Below, in pieces: positions 45,405 through 58,398 of a stretch of 64,000 bases of DNA (position 1 is the stretch's first letter; each line of letters begins with the position of its first letter). Source of the stretch: Phlebiopsis flavidoalba (lineage: Eukaryota > Basidiomycota > Agaricomycetes > Polyporales > Phanerochaetaceae); the NCBI GenBank assembly GCA_035772785.1, contig JAOCPU010000023.1, positions 310,001 through 374,000 of the forward strand. Reading direction: 5' to 3'. The notes beneath the pieces were generated by a model. The model was not told the DNA's origin and did no database searches. It was given only the letters and a program-made list of their open reading frames with translations. Made by a program: the position numbers and the translations under genes.

Positions 45405-48400
45405 ATGGATGGCTCAAGCTATGGCGAAATTGGTGTTATAAACTGGTGCAACTCAATACGACTCAGCATTGCGAAGGACCCCGGGAGAGAGTTTTGCTTG
45501 AAACCCAATAATACAGGCGCAGGGTTTCGACTTTCTTGATAGTTATCTCGAGGACGTGTTTCTCTCGCGAGAAAGAAGCGTACGTACCGTACCTATGGTA
45601 TGGTCAGCAATGAGAATAAACTCAAATATGACGTGTCAGACCTGTATACGAATTGCTCAAAACACCGGGCAAGAAGAAGGATGCGTCGGGGGAAAAGGAC
45701 AAGGGCGGCCATGGCAGCAGCGGCCAAGGTGAAAGCTATCAACAGACTGGCACTTGAGGTAAGTACCGACGTCTGTGTTCGTCTGTCTATGTGATTCGAC
45801 ACGACCAAGTATTCTCTATACAGGAGCTGGACTCGACTACCCATGTCCGCAACCACGACAGCCTCGAGTTCGAGTAGTCAAGGTAGCACGTCGTCTAAGG
45901 CCAACTCTACCATGGTCAAGAAGAAAGTCCAGAAAGTTGTTACTATAGTGGATACCCCCGAACCTCCCAGGATGGAAGTCGACGATGAAGAGGACACCAG
46001 TACCGACTAAAGGAATACCGCGCTCCCCAGTTCATTACACCTCAGTCGTCTGATGGTTCTCTCAAGAAACCTCAATCAGACCGCATACCGTCTCCTTCAG
46101 TATCCTCTCCTGGCCAACGCCCGGAAGTCTCGAACCAACACAACTTATCCGTTAACCCTGAAACTCACCCAGACAAGACAGAGGCCACACACGACCTAGA
46201 CATTATGACAAGCGCAGAGCAGTGTCAGATGACGAAAATATCCAGGAAGAGCAGGTTTGAGCCTCAGCCCGAGGTGAAAGAGCTGTCCATGATTGCAGAA
46301 GACGATGAACCCAGCCAGTCGCCCGTCCGCCCTGCTGAACAGCTGCTACCTTTCCCCGGGACCGGTACCCTAGCACCCCCTGCTGAAGACCCCTGCTCCT
46401 GACGCAATGGACGAGGAAGAAGACTTTGCTGTTCCAATTCGCGACGTTCCCCTTGAATCCAATGGATACGGATCTCACCGTCCCCCTACGCGACGATTCC
46501 AGGTCCCCTTCCCACCCTCAAACGCAAGCCTAGCATGTCCACCTTCTCTGGGATATCCGCGCCCTCTCCTCTCCGGAAATCGATGCGTATGTCCCACGAC
46601 CCCTCAGGCTTGACTACGGCTACACATACCCCTGGTGCCGGACTCGGTAAAAACGTACAAGTGGTGGCTGACGCAAGCGAAGCAGGCCAAAGCTCTTGAG
46701 CTAGGCTCTGGAAAACGGACCTGACCGGTGCTGACCGCCCGGTGCGGCCACCACGCCCTGTGGGCGCGCGGGAGCTGGTGGATTTGCCGAGGCAAGGCAG
46801 AAAGCGGCGGCGAGTCGCTAGGTCTAGGCTTCACGTTCCCAAGCGGCCCCAGCGCCCAATCTGTTGCTGCTGAAGAGAACGTGAAGGCCCAAGGGCGACG
46901 AAGCGACGGAATCGGAAGCTCTAGCGTTTCCTCTTGTCGCGAAAAACGGAAGGCGAACTCGTTGGAAGACAAATACCACCCGCATGACCTTACCAGAGAA
47001 AGAGAAGGCACAATCCCAACCACCTGTCACACCCGCTGACGCTCCTGGGCCCCCTGCATCAGCAGACGACTTGGACGATATGGCAGTACTTCCTCAACGA
47101 CATAGATGCCAGCGAGGAGCATACGCTGCACAAGTTGAAGATGACAGTCAAAGGTGCTCGCGCAGTGAAGAGCACCGGGAAGTCCCTTGGCGCGGAATGC
47201 CGCAGCCGAGTTGGCTGCAGCGAGAAAATTGGCAGAAGCGAAGGTTGCTCAGAGGAATAGTCTGACGAAGATGATGCTGAGGACCACGAGAAAGCGCGCG
47301 AGATGCGATGCTGGACACAAAGATTCCAAACAATCTCTATCGCCACCCGTAGGGAGCGGCAAGAGTCAAACTCCATCGCCTCGTGAATCATCGTCGGCTG
47401 AGAAGTCTAAGGCCAAACCCTCACTCCCAGTGGAGACCGTTTTCACTGACGACCCCAGTCGCCGCATGAGTCTCTCAGACGCTAATACCTGAATCAGAGC
47501 GTTCCAAACCTCCCAGCCAACTACGGTCAAACAGGCGGACCTGAGCGCATCCACAACTCCTCCAAACTCCCCGCCAGCTTCTAGTCAGGTCAAACCTGTA
47601 TTCACTCAACCGCCTACTGTATTTGTGGCACCCCCAGCCCAGTCAGAAGGCAGTCGTGGCTCCGATTACTAAGGAGCCAGTCTTCAAGTTGCCCGTGGCG
47701 AATCCGTTCTCCCCTGCCCGCTCCTACACAGAAACATCCGCCCACACTCTCCGCGCAAAGTAGCAAGACCAGCGTCATCGAGTCCATCTTCGACACACAG
47801 AGCAACAACGAGAGGTGGATGGCGTCACAGGAGACTGAGCCCTCGCAGCCGGTAGCCAACTCCTCTAAACATCGCTTTACCAACGAGAACGAAGACGGGG
47901 AGCAAGCAGCTAAGAACGACGACAGCATGGACGAGGACGACTCCTGGCACGTCGACGGACAAGTTTCGTCGCGGCAAATGGGGAGTGGACGCCGTTTTGG
48001 GTTCACATCGGCGGACAAAGACGACACCATGACGTGGAGCACGCTCCCGAGCCGGTCGACGAGCCCAGAAGGGTGGGGATACTGGCCCGGTGACTACACA
48101 AACTCTCGCCGAAGAGGCTCACAAGGCTGCTGCGAACGAGCTTCTGAGCAAGGCCCGAGGGACCGCAACTAGTGCTGAAGATGTGGAATGCGGGACCAAG
48201 ACAATTCGTTGAGGAAGGGGACTGTAAGAGGTGTGGACGGCATGGAAGTCGACGAGGATGATCATGCCGGTGAGGACATGGAGCTTGAAGATATTGTCGC
48301 TTCTGGCAAGCCGACGATCACACTCGTCAAAGGTAGATATACCATCTATGGTCTATGTTCAGCAGTCTAATTCGTCTCGTCTTCAGCCTCCACCTCGGGC

Positions 48401-49602
48401 GCCGAGTCAGCAGTCCATGGCATCCACGTCCTCGTCGCAATCACAGCTCGGATTCTTCGGCCAGGCGAGTAAGCTGTGAACAGTATGCTGGGCTCCAGCA
48501 AGACCAAGAAGGCAGAGCCTGTCAAGAGCATTGCGAGAGCAGCAGCTGTTGCTAAAAAGGTAGATACAAGAATATTGTTTAGTGGCGGCATATTTACAAT
48601 GTGCTACAGCAACAGGAAGAGGCGGAGAAGAAAGCCAGCAGACTCAAGGACATGGAAAACAGGCGACAGCTTGCACAGCAGCGGAAGGCTGACGAGGAGA
48701 AGGCCCGCACCCAAGAGGAAGAGCGCAGAGCCAAAGACGAAGCCGACCGTAGGAAACGTGACAAAGAAGAGAGCACACTGACAAACGTCCACTCAAGCCC
48801 ATCAAGAAGGTGCGCAAAACTTGTTTCTCCTATCACCCCTTTTCTGAATTTGTACCCAGACTGAGGATGATACTACGAAACGAAAGCTCAACGTCGACAA
48901 TGATAAGAAGCTGCGCCTGTCAAAGCCTCCCTCGAAAGATGGACAATCGTCTCGCATGCTCAAGCCTCCATCTGCTCCAACGACAGCGACGAAAGCCGGA
49001 GGGCCTCTCAAATCAACTTTGTCTAAACAGGCTTCCACTGCCTCGCTCACAACTGCTGCGCTCCTCATCAGCCACTCATCCGAAGGCTTCAACTATGGAG
49101 CCCAAGTCAAGCTAAGATCGCCACATCTTCGTCGACATCTAAGCTGGCCTCCGCAACAAGGGCAAGACGAAGGCCCAGCCAGACAAAGAAGGACGAACTT
49201 CCTTCGAAGGTCGTGCAGGCTCAAATGGCCAATCGCGCGAAGGCCCAACTCCAAGCCACGCAAACACCCAAAGCCGCTGCGCCCGTTGCGTCGGAAAGTA
49301 TCGAGCTGCCCGACATCAATTCCGAGTACTCAGACTCCGACGACGAGGACCGCGCCACGGACATTCGATCCACCAGAGTGGGCACAGAGCCCCGAACTCC
49401 CGGCAACAGCTCGAGCAGCAGAGCCGGATCAACCCAGACGATATATTTGGTCGCATTGGCCCTCTGCGTATGGAAGAAATCTTCAGAACGAGGCAGAGTC
49501 GGTTCCGTGCTCGTACGAGTTTCAGCAAATTGGGCTGGAGCGGATCAGCTCACAGAGCAAGAAGAAAGAGAGTACGCGAAGAAGATGGGGTTCACAGAGT
49601 GA
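45405..49602 (+). CDS. inner centromere protein INCENP (Sli15/Pic1), Aurora kinase scaffold
   Basis: Scaffold of the chromosomal passenger complex: its N-terminus binds survivin and borealin, its C-terminal IN-box binds and activates Aurora kinase. The start at 45405 reads MDGSSYGEIGVINWCNSIRL, then SIAKDPGRE and FDFLDSYLEDVF, the INCENP N-terminal helix. A long Ser/Pro-rich disordered part follows. A charged single helix at about 48600-48780 reads QQQEEAEKKASRLKDMENRR, then EEERRAKDEADRRKRDKEE. The IN-box is read across frames at 49345-49560: SEYSDSDDED, RTFDPPEWAQSPEL, NPDDIFGRIGPLRMEEIF, RFRARTS and SANWAGADQLTEQEEREYAK. The stop follows FTE at about 49602. Short introns and many single-base shifts interrupt it. 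All landmarks are in the right order, so the identification is firm. Confidence 0.85.
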
Positions 49603-50087
49603 TGTGGATATTTCACAGGACGATGATATGTTTTGCTCTCGATTGTGTTCAATCCTCGTGCCGGTTCCTCTATGTACGTTATTCCTTTCTAATGTTCACT
49701 TAGACATCTGCAGCAACTGTATCCGTAAGTATAACGTCCAATCCGAACAACACGTGTAATATCACTGCAAATACTCGGTAAGAAAACCGACACCAGGCTT
49801 ACTTCTACGCTTGTGAGTTCTGTTCAGTTTATCGAAGACCTTGCGTCTGGGGACCAGAACACAGTACTTGGTGTCCCCGACTAAGAAACGCACTGAAACG
49901 TCCGCGCCCAACCCGCGCCTGACACGAGCGCATCCCTGTCTCATTGTCGCCCGATCAATGTTGCAAAGTCTTGGCAGATGCTATAACTCGCTTTCAGCGC
50001 ATCATGCTGCCTCGGAGGATGTTTCAGCGGCGACCGAGAGCACTTGGCCCGGCGTTTGCGCTTTACAGCAGCCGTGATCGCTCTGAG
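49603..50087. other. intergenic after INCENP
   Basis: 3' flank of INCENP and upstream region of the wax-synthase-like gene. No coding frame of note. Confidence 0.5.
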
Positions 50088-50095
50088 TATAAAAG
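50088..50095 (+). promoter_or_regulatory. TATA box of the wax-synthase-like gene
   Basis: TATAAAAG, about 150 bases upstream of the ATG at 50245. Confidence 0.55.
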
Positions 50096-50244
50096 GCCTC
50101 GGGCTGAGGGGCGCAGATGATTCACGGTGTTTATCCTGTCTTGTGGAAAGAGGTATGTCGGCTTTCAAACGGCGCGAAATGTAGCTTTATTGACATATGG
50201 TGTATACGATCCAGATTACTCAACACTCTGAGGAAGGAATAGCA

Positions 50245-51707
50245 ATGTCATCCAAACCACATCTCTACGGCTCCTCGCGTCCACCATTCAATGAAGCCCT
50301 GTACATCATCACCCCCCTATCTGTTTCTGGCTGCGTTTCTGGCTATACCAGCCTCGCCCATCCTTCTTTGCCAGGATATTTGTGTGGCTAGGTCTTATTA
50401 CCTTCCATACTGCGGTGGGGACCTTTTCGCGACGCGGGCTTCTGACTTTGATAACTGGAGCGTTGGGATTGTTCTCCTTGGGCCGTCCTTTACAGCTTTT
50501 GTCTTGATGTTTTCTTTGGGACCCTGTTCAAGAATGCCCGACATGAAAGCCAGAAGGACGGCGAACAGATCAAGAACATGACTTTTTTGGAGACGAGCCT
50601 ACTACATGCTGTGTGTCATAGTCAACTAGTCACATACCGCGGAGTGGGGTGGTGGAAAACTATCAAGTACGTCGTAGCTTCGTTCTCATTGCTCCGTCAT
50701 TCACGCAAACTATCTACTAGATTCCGCATCTCCCCGCCAGTCGCGTCGTCCTATGTCACGTTCTCATTCTCTATTCACACATGCCTCGCAGTGCACCTTG
50801 TGTGGCAATATCCTTATTCTCGACGTCGCGCAGGCTTATCTTTCGCTGAACCCCTTGTTTTCCGCCTCTGTTGGTAGCCATGCGCGCTCCATGCGCTCGC
50901 AGGGCGCCCATTGCTTACTAGTTCTCAACGTAGCGGCGTACATGTCACTCTCGTACTGCACGTTTTTGAACATCTGGAATGATGTTGCGAGCCTCATAGC
51001 TGTTAGGTTTGGGGATTGGGCAAGCCCTGATCAATGGCCTGTTGTGTTCGGACGCTGGAGGGATGCCTACACGGTGCGCCGGTTCTGGAGGTACCGCCCA
51101 AGTTGTGGGGCTCTCTTCAAGCCTGTAGCTGCTGACCATGGGTTTTGTCTTAGCCGTACTTGGCACCAGACTTTTTCCGTCGTGTGCGCATCATTCCGTC
51201 TTTCTTCTGGTGACTACTACTGACTTCGCTCTTTAGTTCATCTCTGAGATCAGCAAATCGCGTCTCTCGCTCTCCTCAAGCTCACCTCGGGATCCTGGAC
51301 CTGGACGAGTTCTCACGTCCAGCTTTTTGTTGGCTTCGCGCTTTCTGGTCTAGCTCATGTGCCTGAGATTTCATGCTCTCGCCTTACCCTCCCTATCCAT
51401 TCCTCGGGAAATCATTCCGTTCTCTTCATATTCCCAAGCCGGGGCTTTTATCACCCTTGAGGATATCTTCATATCAATTTTGTACGCGACCATGGGCGTA
51501 CACGAAAAAACAGTGGGACCAAGACAACTTGGATACATATGGACCGTCGGGCTGGCTGGTGTGGTCGAACACCCGTTCAACGATTGGCATTTGGCGGCTG
51601 GTATGGGAAAACACCGCGTGCTCGAGCTAGGAATGATAGAGTGGTGCTTGAAGAATGTAGGGGTGTGGGATTATGCACGGCTAATGTCTTTGTCTCAGAC
51701 GTCCTAG
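50245..51707 (+). CDS. wax-synthase-domain membrane acyltransferase
   Basis: Multi-pass membrane O-acyltransferase related to plant wax synthases. Basidiomycetes have many; several modify secondary metabolites. The ATG at 50245 reads MSSKPHLYGSSRPPFNEALY, followed by hydrophobic segments (about 50310-50530) and GVGWWKTIKYV, the equivalent of the family's RGIGW motif (50645-50672). Further on come FGDWASPDQWPVVFGRWRDA, YTVRRFW (51010-51090) and, across a short intron, RTWHQTF (about 51155-51175), which contains the catalytic His motif. Then come GFALSGLAH and a run of C-terminal helices through ITLEDIFISILYATMGVHEK to LGYIWTVGLAGVVEHPFNDW. The stop is at 51707. Frame shifts are frequent. Domain identity is firm; acyl donor and acceptor cannot be told. 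Confidence 0.75.
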
Positions 51708-51992
51708 GCTAATAATGTGAGTCAGAGGTCTATCTTTTGATTTGTTTTGTCGCAACAGTATGCCGCTCCAGAATACCCACTCAAAATCACAGACATGCTT
51801 GATCACAGCGCCGCTAAACGTCTTGGACAGTCGGTGCTATATCAAATGAGCTCACGTCAGGACCACTCCGAGCGAACATGGATCCATGGTCAGTGGGGCT
51901 GTTCACGTGAACTGGGGTCTGTCGCGTTCCTACGCTCAAGCTGTACTCTTCTTTCTCCTCCCTCCATCGATTTCACCATTCGACATAACTCA

Positions 51993-52925
51993 ATGTCTGG
52001 CGCGAGCATTCCTCCGGAAATTATTGCAGGGAAAATCGTGATCGCTCTTAGCGACACACATCACGACTTCACAAAAACACGACCTCGCAGCATGCAGGCC
52101 TGACATGTCGCTGTACTAACGGTGCACCCCAGAAAAATTCAGCCACCTTTGTTCGATACATTGGCTTCTCAAAGGACTCGAGCGATGTTGTCCACCTCAT
52201 AGATCTTTTGTTCGTACAAACCTATACTGGGGCAACAACATTCGTCGGTTAGACGTCACTTCTCTCAAATCTGCCATCTTCGGCACCGTTCACTGCACTA
52301 TCTCCACAAGCTATCCGTACGCTTCATCACCTACATACCGGAATCCTACTCTCCGTTAGCGATGAGCGCGACTTAAATGGACAAGGGAAATCCCAACTCG
52401 ATCGCATACGTTTTATCACCTCACCCCGGCCTGCCCCGTACATTGCCTTACCACAGTGCTTCCGATTATAACCAACCTCAAGGCTCGCCGATATTCGATT
52501 CATGGGACGCGAAAAAAAGAAAAAACGTGTTACGCGTCGGGGTGTGATTAACCTGCCTAAGCTTACCAACTGCTCGCTGTCTGATGTATCGTTTTCTTGA
52601 ATCGCCTACAGCGGACCAGGGGCCCATGCGTCCTCGTTTCGGTCGGCCCCCCATCCGCGTCATCACAATATCTCGATGCACGGACACCGTTCTGGAAGGT
52701 CTAGGGCTGCTCACTTCATTTTATTTTGCGATGGAGCTGTTCTCTATACCGAACGAAATGTGGGGAGGATCGCTGCCGACATCGGTTGTCTCACTCATTC
52801 CCAATTCTTATCATGACTTCTCCACGGCAAATATTTCCTGAACCATATAGATCCGAGCCAGGTAAGTACGAGAGACAACTCACTGAGCTCATTCCGACTA
52901 CTTATGACTTTTTCGAATCAGATTG
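51993..52925 (+). CDS. F-box-like protein, frame-broken
   Basis: The ATG at 51993 opens MSGASIPPEI, then KIVIALSDTHHD (about 52030-52075). This matches the start of the basidiomycete F-box motif (Ile-Pro-Pro-Glu-Ile-Ile followed by a hydrophobic helix and a short Asp/His turn). Within about 60 bases a Leu/Ala-Ala-Cys stretch appears in another frame, where the F-box has its Cys-Ser-Leu-Val residues. Downstream, FVRYIGFSKDSS and later peptides have the irregular Leu-rich look of such proteins, but there is no clear repeat. The end is arbitrary (last codon before TGA near 52925). F-box proteins recruit substrates to SCF ubiquitin ligase. The call rests on the first 30 residues. Confidence 0.4.
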
Positions 52926-54055
52926 AGGGCATTGTCGTCAGACTGGCTGGCACCGGCGACACTGGGGTGACAGTTTGAGATAGAATCAGCTCAGCCCATC
53001 CACGGGCGCCCGACGGCCGCGGCACCTTCCACATGCGACTCAGCTTCTGGACTCCATACGAGCGAGTCGGTCGCGCATTCACAGCGCCCGCCGAGATTGG
53101 ATCTGCTCTCAGAGTCTGGAGTTGGTCCGCCTTTGCAGAGGCCCTCGCTCCGCTGTAGCTCCGACCGCCCGAAAATAACTCTGCAAGGATACGAGACGGT
53201 GGTCAGACATATTCTCGGTGCCGTTCTTGAACAGGCGTGCTCTCTCGAACCCGGATCCGTTTCGCGTGCGCTGACGGTGGCAAGCAATAACCCCTGGGGA
53301 TGCACGAACGCGCGCAGTGAACATCACTGGAACGAGCATCCAGGACTCATCGGAGGGTGCATACCATCGGATGAACGCACCATCGGGGACGCTAACTGGG
53401 GGGGTCCTCACGCTTGAGTCGTGTCCAATTTCTGCTCAAGTTGGGCGGGGAACAAGGCAGAGAGGAGTTTATAAGGAACTTCTATCTACGAGAGAGGGCA
53501 ACGTCGGGGGGACAGGAGCTCAAAACCATCCACGCAACACATGTAAACTAAGAAGTTTAGACAAATCAATCGTGGTACGTATCGGTCGCTATAGCCCCTG
53601 CTATTCTGTTAAGATATATCACGGAGACAGTCAGAATGCGAGTTAGAATGGTGGCGCACTCAATAAGCCTCGAAATGGCTCAATCGAGACAGTCGCAATC
53701 AAAAGGGTACATCTTGCTGTATTGACCGATGATAGATTCCGACAGACTTCTAAAAGTAAGCATGGTCATATCGGAGACAAAAATAGTCAATGTCATTGGT
53801 AAAACCATAATTATTCGCGAGACAGTCTTATTATAACAGAGGCTAGTAAACTAGAGGTATGAGGGTCGTATCCAAGGGTATGTATGAGTGGTATGTGCTT
53901 TAAATAGATGCTTCCGCAATGGTAACCATGTAATGACTTGACACTGGAGAGTTATTGCAGGTAACTCTCATGGGTTCATCTTCCATTACAGAAAATGAAT
54001 AAATGACGATCTCTTGTGTACCCAGTACACCGGCCACAAACCGGGCTGCCACACA
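52926..54055. other. unassigned stretch
   Basis: Frames up to 109 residues on both strands (52991-53646) without domains. The section from 53640 to 54000 is AT-rich. Confidence 0.4.
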
Positions 54056-54990
54056 TCACGAGACCGTAAGCCTGTGCCTGTGCTTGCTGCTGGAACTCTT
54101 GCTACCGCCTACCGCTACACCATGGAATACGACTGTTTCAGTGGACTCCATGGCTTCAGAGCTGTGTACATCGTCTGCAACGGAGAGAAAACGGTAGCGG
54201 ACGGGCCTGTCCCGCTGAATCGCGCGCTCACGCGGTGTGTCCGCGCTGCGTCGACGCGGATGGCAATCAAATTCCAGGAAAAATTGCCTATGACGATCAG
54301 GAGCTACGGCACACCGTAAGTCGCGAGGGGACGGTACTGTGAGAATGGTGGGTAATGACCATATTCTCCACGTTATCGGAGACGACGACGCCACCAATTG
54401 TGGAGATGAACGCGGCAATGATGAACAGAGTGTACAGCAGCCCCGAGTCGACCATGATGCGCAGGACACCGGATAGTCGTGCCGGGCGCGTATTGGGGGG
54501 TGTGTGCCATCACAGGGCTTGGTTTTAGCCTAGATGTTGCCTATGCTTACGCGGCCATAGTTTGAAAGACATGAGAGCTAGAGTGGCTAGTTGTTATATG
54601 AGCACAAGTAGAAGCGTTGGTGCCTGATAGTCGTACTTACAGGTCGTCAATAAGTTCGTGGCGAGGGTAAGGCCAAGACCACAGTTGGTGAGGGTCGTGT
54701 ACATGTTGTCGTTGGCACGAATAGTCACCCCCCCGAATGGCCATCGTCGACGATCGGCTAAAACAATAAGAGCCACGTAAAAACCACTGGATGCGAAGAG
54801 GAGTATTGCCCGGAATTATCATCACGGATCTCTGGAACGCGAACACTGCAAAACATTGGTGGATGGACCCTAATCATTGGAACATGAACAGATTGTAGCA
54901 ACCATGTAAAAATGGCAGAAACGGCGTACCAAGACAGCATCACCTATGATAGGGGTGGGGAGTGTTGCGCTAACAACTGTCTTGTAGCAT
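54056..54990 (-). CDS. orphan multi-pass (seven-helix-like) membrane protein
   Basis: Basidiomycetes carry large families of such proteins, of unknown ligand. On the minus strand, IIGDAVLV (about 54945) and MLSWYAVSAIFTWLLQSVHV (54940-54880) mark a helix with the family's Gly-Asp-Ala. NDNMYTTLTNCGLGLTLATN (about 54695-54640) is the Leu-Ala-Thr-Asn-rich helix after a luminal turn. VLRIMVDSGLLYTLFIIAAF (about 54465-54405) with ISTIGG is the Glu/Asp-Ser-Gly-Leu-Leu-Tyr helix, and FNLILIAIRVD (about 54265) follows an intron. Spacing and motif order fit the family. The N-terminal exon(s), perhaps to 55200, could not be fixed, and the tail to 54056 is Ser/Arg-rich. Several frame breaks. Confidence 0.5.
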
Positions 54991-56747
54991 GATGGATGCT
55001 GTACAAGCGTTGCTCGGAGCTCAACAAGTGGAAGCTCCGACACCTGAACACAAATTCGAAGCGTCGAAGGGCTTGTGCTGGCATAGTCGCAGCGAAGACG
55101 CCATTGGCCGCCGGGAACCATTATATAACACAAAAGCTAGCAGGTTGGGCTTTGAAAATATGAGCATGACCTTGAGGGTCACCAAAGACAAAGATGAGTG
55201 CATGAGATCGTGAGCTGCGGCCAGCAGCTAAGACCCCCTAGGCGGCCCTCTGACCGCCCTGCGAAGAAGTGGCTCCGAAGTCGACAGCCCGTAGCGGTCG
55301 GTGAGGTATATTCCGTACTGCGATGCTGGAGCGTAGAGAAGGCGGAGACCCGTACGAGTCGACCGTGTTCGTGCCTAGCTTGTAGCCCTGCGGGGGCAGT
55401 GGGCCGTAGGGGTGATGCTGACGGAGGTGAGGGGTATAACTCCACTTTTGTACGAAGATGCGGTCGACCATGTGATCAGCGATGTGGGACGAACTTGTCT
55501 TTTAGGAGTGGACTGGGCGCGCCACGGCTAAACATCACGAGCGAAAGATTGGTCGGGAAGACGGATGCTCGCAAGATGGAAAGAGTACTGCTGATATAAT
55601 TAATTGCATTAAGATTTCATACAACCACGAAACATGATGACCTTGAACTCACCTAGGGAGTTGAGTCTCCACGGTCGTAAAGTGTCAGTGTACAGCAGCC
55701 TGTACAAGCCGACCTCTGAATTTCCCTAAGTTACTGCTCCACGAATGTCCCTGACATCTGCCCTTGTGTAAAGACATCGTTGGTGGGCAGTCTTCCGTGT
55801 ATATGACTCGGCTTTGAACGGCAAAGGCTAGTTCACTGCCCATGGTATTACCACGGCTGTGGCTGTCTGCGCCACGCGCCCGGGGACGGCGGGACTCTAT
55901 CTTGTTGGTCATCTAAAACCGTACTCCAAAGTGCGAGGCAGTGTCGCACGAAGTAGGGACGAATCACTACGCATCTCTAAACGGCGACAACACTACAGGT
56001 GCAAGTGAGCTCGAGACATGGCTGGAGAAATTTATGTGATGTTCCAGCGTCGCCGAGTAAACAATGATACTAGCTCATAGACCTTTGTTGAGTGCTTATA
56101 AAACCTAAATTCAATGGGAAGAACACCACCTCGCCTGATTAATCAAACGGTTATAGGTCCGTGTAACTCAAGCCTAAGCTGGCCCTCAGGCATCATGATG
56201 ACGGATCGCCCCGTCAGATCCAATGCGTAGCCCGACCATCTCCTTGGTCTTGTCAGATACAACCATCCATAGCATGATACCCAGCGTCCGTCGGTAACCT
56301 GTGTACTTGAGGATAAACAAAGTACTTGTATGCCCTGAGCCCAAGCCTTATATGGTCGCATAGTGCCTCATATGTAACATTCATGTCTCCTTTAGCAAAT
56401 TAAATATCGTTTCTTATAGATTACAGCTGACATCGATGTCAGTGGGTGCCGACCTGCGTATCCCCCTGTTGCATGGCATGAGAAATCAGCAAAAAAAAAA
56501 CATGGGAGACTGGCACTTGAATTCTCCCTGAGTGTGTCTGCCACAGGACATCCGAGTTGTTGATTGCGTGTGGTTTTTGGCGCCTTTTTTTGCCCTCCAC
56601 TACTTTGTCACGGCCAGTTTGATGGACACCTACTTTCTGACCATCTGAGTTACACCAGCTCAAGGCTCAGTCCTTTAGTGTAAATTTTCCGTAGCACCGA
56701 GGTACTCACCAGGTCAATCTCAACAGGCTTGCCCTGCAACTCGATTC
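54991..56747. other. unassigned stretch
   Basis: A 133-residue plus-strand frame (55198-55599) and a 77-residue minus-strand frame (55238-55471, with KWSYTPHLRQHHPYGPLPPQ) overlap. Neither is recognised. The section from 55600 to 56700 is AT-rich with short frames. Confidence 0.35.
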
Positions 56748-56999
56748 TCATTCCCAATCTCGAAGTGTGTGTGCGATCTGGAAGGCCCAAGAGACAGCGT
56801 AGAATCCGCGGTTCCCGAAAATTCGTTCAGATGCGATGATAGGTGCGACGGCCGGCCGCATCGGCCTAAGCACATAAATTAGGCATCGTGCAAATTGATA
56901 ATGGTCCGGACCCACCATCGAGAGGGCAAAGTGCGCCAGGGCTTTTCGCAGTATCCACGCCCTGCCTATCAGAGGCGTGTAATTTGCGAATGCTAGCAA
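56748..56999 (-). other. fragment of the NRGFY / GKP family
   Basis: The minus strand reads ARCLIYVLRPMRPAVAPIIA, then FGNRGFYAVSWAFQIAHTLR, and in the next frame LGMRIELQGKPVEIDL ending at a donor gtgagt (56706). This is parallel to the plus-strand exon at 42.6-42.75 kb, with the exon boundary after the same Asp-Leu. No other exon is assignable. Confidence 0.4.
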
Positions 57000-58398
57000 T
57001 GTGGTTACATTGACTCCGCCTCCTCGCCGAGAAACGGCTGCTTTCTGCGGCGCGGAACTTTTGTCATGAAATCGACCACTCGCTAACGGCCCTGATTGTG
57101 AGCGTGACGAGTGTGGGGGCCGGTAAAGGAGGACGTACAGCGCGCTGCTCTATTGGATTGTAGTAAGGACGCGAATGACGCGGCTGCATAAGTAGCATGA
57201 TCACTGTGTCGAAGACGCTCGACGCACACGTCGGGGGGTGGATTGTTGGGTCAAGTCTAATGGTACTGGTGAGTCAGAACTGTATAAGAGTCAATACAGT
57301 ACTGACAGGAAGCGATTATAGCTTTCTCCCATGATTTATGGTCCACATGCGAGGGTTTGAAAATGTGCATTGCGATAAAATCGGGAGTTACTCATCACGC
57401 AAGACCCATACGTCCTAGTTTTCACAGCAGTGGCCTAGTGCTTGTTGCTAGTCCAGGGACGAGGTTCAGGTCAGGGAGGGATTAAAAATACGTAAAAAAA
57501 AGCCAACATACGGGGGTGGTCGTGTACAACTAGAGTATCGTTCTTATGTGGAATTCGTTGTCGCGGAAAGCCTATTCCGCTATAGCTGCCCACAACTACC
57601 GAGGTCGATGGTATATTGCCCGGCTGGGAGTAACCCAGGAGTACGATGAGGCAAACGGATTGAAGAAGAGATAGAAGAGCGCGAGCTTAGCGTATGCGCA
57701 TGGTTTCGAGATGACAATTTAATCCTCACACGAGGACTTTCTGCCTGGAATTAGTGTTACCTGAAGTAAATTCGAAGGGCTGACATCTCTCGGATGCGTT
57801 TAGGACGAGACAGTGCCCGGGATATGAGTCTGAGGGTAAAGGGTGACACTTGTGCAGGTCGTCAAGTAAATTATGTGTGACTTCAGGCGGTTCCTGGTTA
57901 GGTTATATTAGGGTAATATTATACGCTTTCCCACACTCCCGTGTGCTCACGCGCTGATAGCACTAGTGACTAGTTCCATCGGTCCCTGTGGAGTGCCGTC
58001 ACAAGACGCGTCGAGTCGACAACATTGTTGGTACTGTAACGTACACATTTACGGTCCATGTTCGTCACATGCGCCGTCAGCACCGCGTTTGCTCGGAGGT
58101 CAGGTTTTGGATGCGTTCGGCGGGTTCGAATAGTTCTGTCGGTACGAGTATGAACACGCTTCTTGAGCGTCTACAAGCCACACTACCTATGCGTGCTCGC
58201 GTGCTCTATTTCCTTTAGTCAACAACTGCATTTTCTCTCTCTACCTTATCGCCGGACAGTTGAACGTGGACTGTGAGCGTAAGGTCAGTCGGATGAATAT
58301 CAGTGCTTCTCGTTCGTCTGCTCCTCTCTTTGCCTTCTCGCTACTGACGGCTTCTGCGAGAGCAGTTTTGATCTCTCGCTCATCCTAGCAACACACTG
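57000..58398. other. AT-rich stretch without recognised gene
   Basis: Only short frames. A hydrophobic minus-strand peptide at about 57700-57630 (LALFYLFFNPFASSYSW) might be a membrane helix of an unrecognised gene. Confidence 0.35.
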
